NCBI GenBank assembly: GCA_040757035.1
Contig: JBFLYM010000025.1
Span: forward strand, 1-13,470
Length of the DNA stretch: 13,470 nt
Source: JAHJBR01 sp040757035
GTDB lineage: Archaea; Micrarchaeota; Micrarchaeia; Anstonellales; Bilamarchaeaceae
Direction of reading: 5' to 3'
The translations under genes were made by a program, and so were the position numbers. Positions 13,351 to 13,470 of the stretch are shown here, piece by piece. The notes under the pieces are model-generated. The model was not told the DNA's origin. It did no database searches and saw only the letters and a list, made by a program, of their open reading frames with translations. Positions within the stretch are counted from its first letter, which is position 1, and every line of letters starts with the position of its first letter.

Positions 13351-13470
13351 ATACATCCCTTTTTCTTTTTCTAAAAGAAAAAGGTCTGTATCAACCCCAA
13401 AAAGAAAAACAGATGTTGATAGTAATACAACAAGGTCTGTATCAACCCCAAAAAGAAAAACAGATGTTGA
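13351..13470 (+). other. Putative T-loop intron of tRNA-Arg (5' part)
   Basis: It begins after T-loop nucleotide 59 and is at least about 120 nt long. It opens with a perfect 12-bp hairpin, CCTTTTTCTTTT (13358-13369) with AAAAGAAAAAGG (13373-13384), then enters a 51-bp tandem repeat. T-loop introns at 59/60 are known in some Thermoproteales. Its own BHB cannot be tested without the 3' half. Confidence 0.55.
13381..13470 (+). repeat. 51-bp tandem direct repeat (one full and one partial copy)
   Basis: Unit 1 is 13381-13431; unit 2 starts at 13432 and is identical over the 39 nt available. Each unit contains two interleaved inverted repeats, TCTGT/ACAGA and TATCAAC/GTTGATA, in pseudoknot-like order. 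The number of copies is unknown because the window ends inside the second. Confidence 0.85.

Larger units (their letters stand above)
13210..13470 (+). tRNA. tRNA-Arg(UCU), split by an anticodon-loop intron and a T-loop intron; 3' end outside the window
   Basis: The acceptor 5' strand is GGACCCG (13210-13216). The D stem is GCGC/GCGC (13219-13222, 13233-13236) with a GG-containing loop. The anticodon stem is GCAGC (13238-13242) with GCTGT (13330-13334). The loop is C-T-TCT-A, so the anticodon is UCU at 13245-13247. After an 80-nt intron come the variable loop AGGTC, T-stem GCGAG (13340-13344) and T-loop TTCAAA (13345-13350). The expected CTCGC and CGGGTCC strands do not follow within the remaining 120 nt, so the gene is either interrupted in the T-loop near position 59/60 or truncated by an assembly problem. 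Confidence 0.85.

Noticed and set aside
13381..13470. Start of a CRISPR array
   Set aside because: The repeat period is 51 bp with the whole unit apparently repeated and no distinct spacer between identical copies; no cas genes are present and it lies inside a tRNA gene.

Overview
The window is archaeal. It holds a 23S rRNA gene with archaeal signature sequences, AdkA-type adenylate kinase, L34e, L14e, Cbf5, an Oxa1/EMC3-like membrane protein, TATA-box promoters and bulge-helix-bulge (BHB) RNA processing motifs. Low GC, compact spacing, an unlinked 23S gene and intron-rich RNA genes suggest a small-genome lineage of the DPANN type, possibly Micrarchaeota/ARMAN-like. That placement is inference.

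Layout. (1) 1-159, minus strand: the start of an exported protein whose mature end resembles DUF2341 proteins, divergent from (2) a stand-alone 23S rRNA gene at about 401-3858. No 16S, spacer tRNA or 5S is seen. The 23S is flanked by a long processing stem containing a textbook BHB. (3) Pyruvate kinase, followed by a structured intergenic RNA element. (4) A conserved archaeal secretion/translation/nucleotide-kinase block: secY, adkA, Oxa1/EMC3-like protein, L34e, cytidylate kinase, L14e, cbf5. (5) An archaeal ATPase with a nuclease-like C-terminus and a class I aminotransferase, each with its own promoter. (6) A tRNA-Arg(UCU) with an 80-nt anticodon-loop intron and a second, T-loop interruption that runs off the window and contains a 51-bp tandem repeat.

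Main discovery. The 23S gene is about 440 nt too long because it is interrupted by seven short hairpin inserts of 29-163 nt. For each one a BHB can be drawn: a 4-bp central helix between two bulges. Cutting between bulge nucleotides 2 and 3 rejoins the rRNA, and in six of seven cases restores the expected archaeal spacing; the seventh, in H97, is ambiguous. The introns sit in functional hot spots: the H69 loop, the H69/H71 junction, the H89 tip, between E. coli-equivalent 2497 and 2498 in the peptidyl-transferase ring, the H91 tip, H97, and one helix in domain III. The same geometry fits the 23S processing stem and the tRNA anticodon-loop intron, so one splicing endonuclease could serve all of them. 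Several departures from near-universal rRNA bases fall where the exon must pair to build the BHB, which suggests the rRNA sequence has been adjusted to suit its introns.
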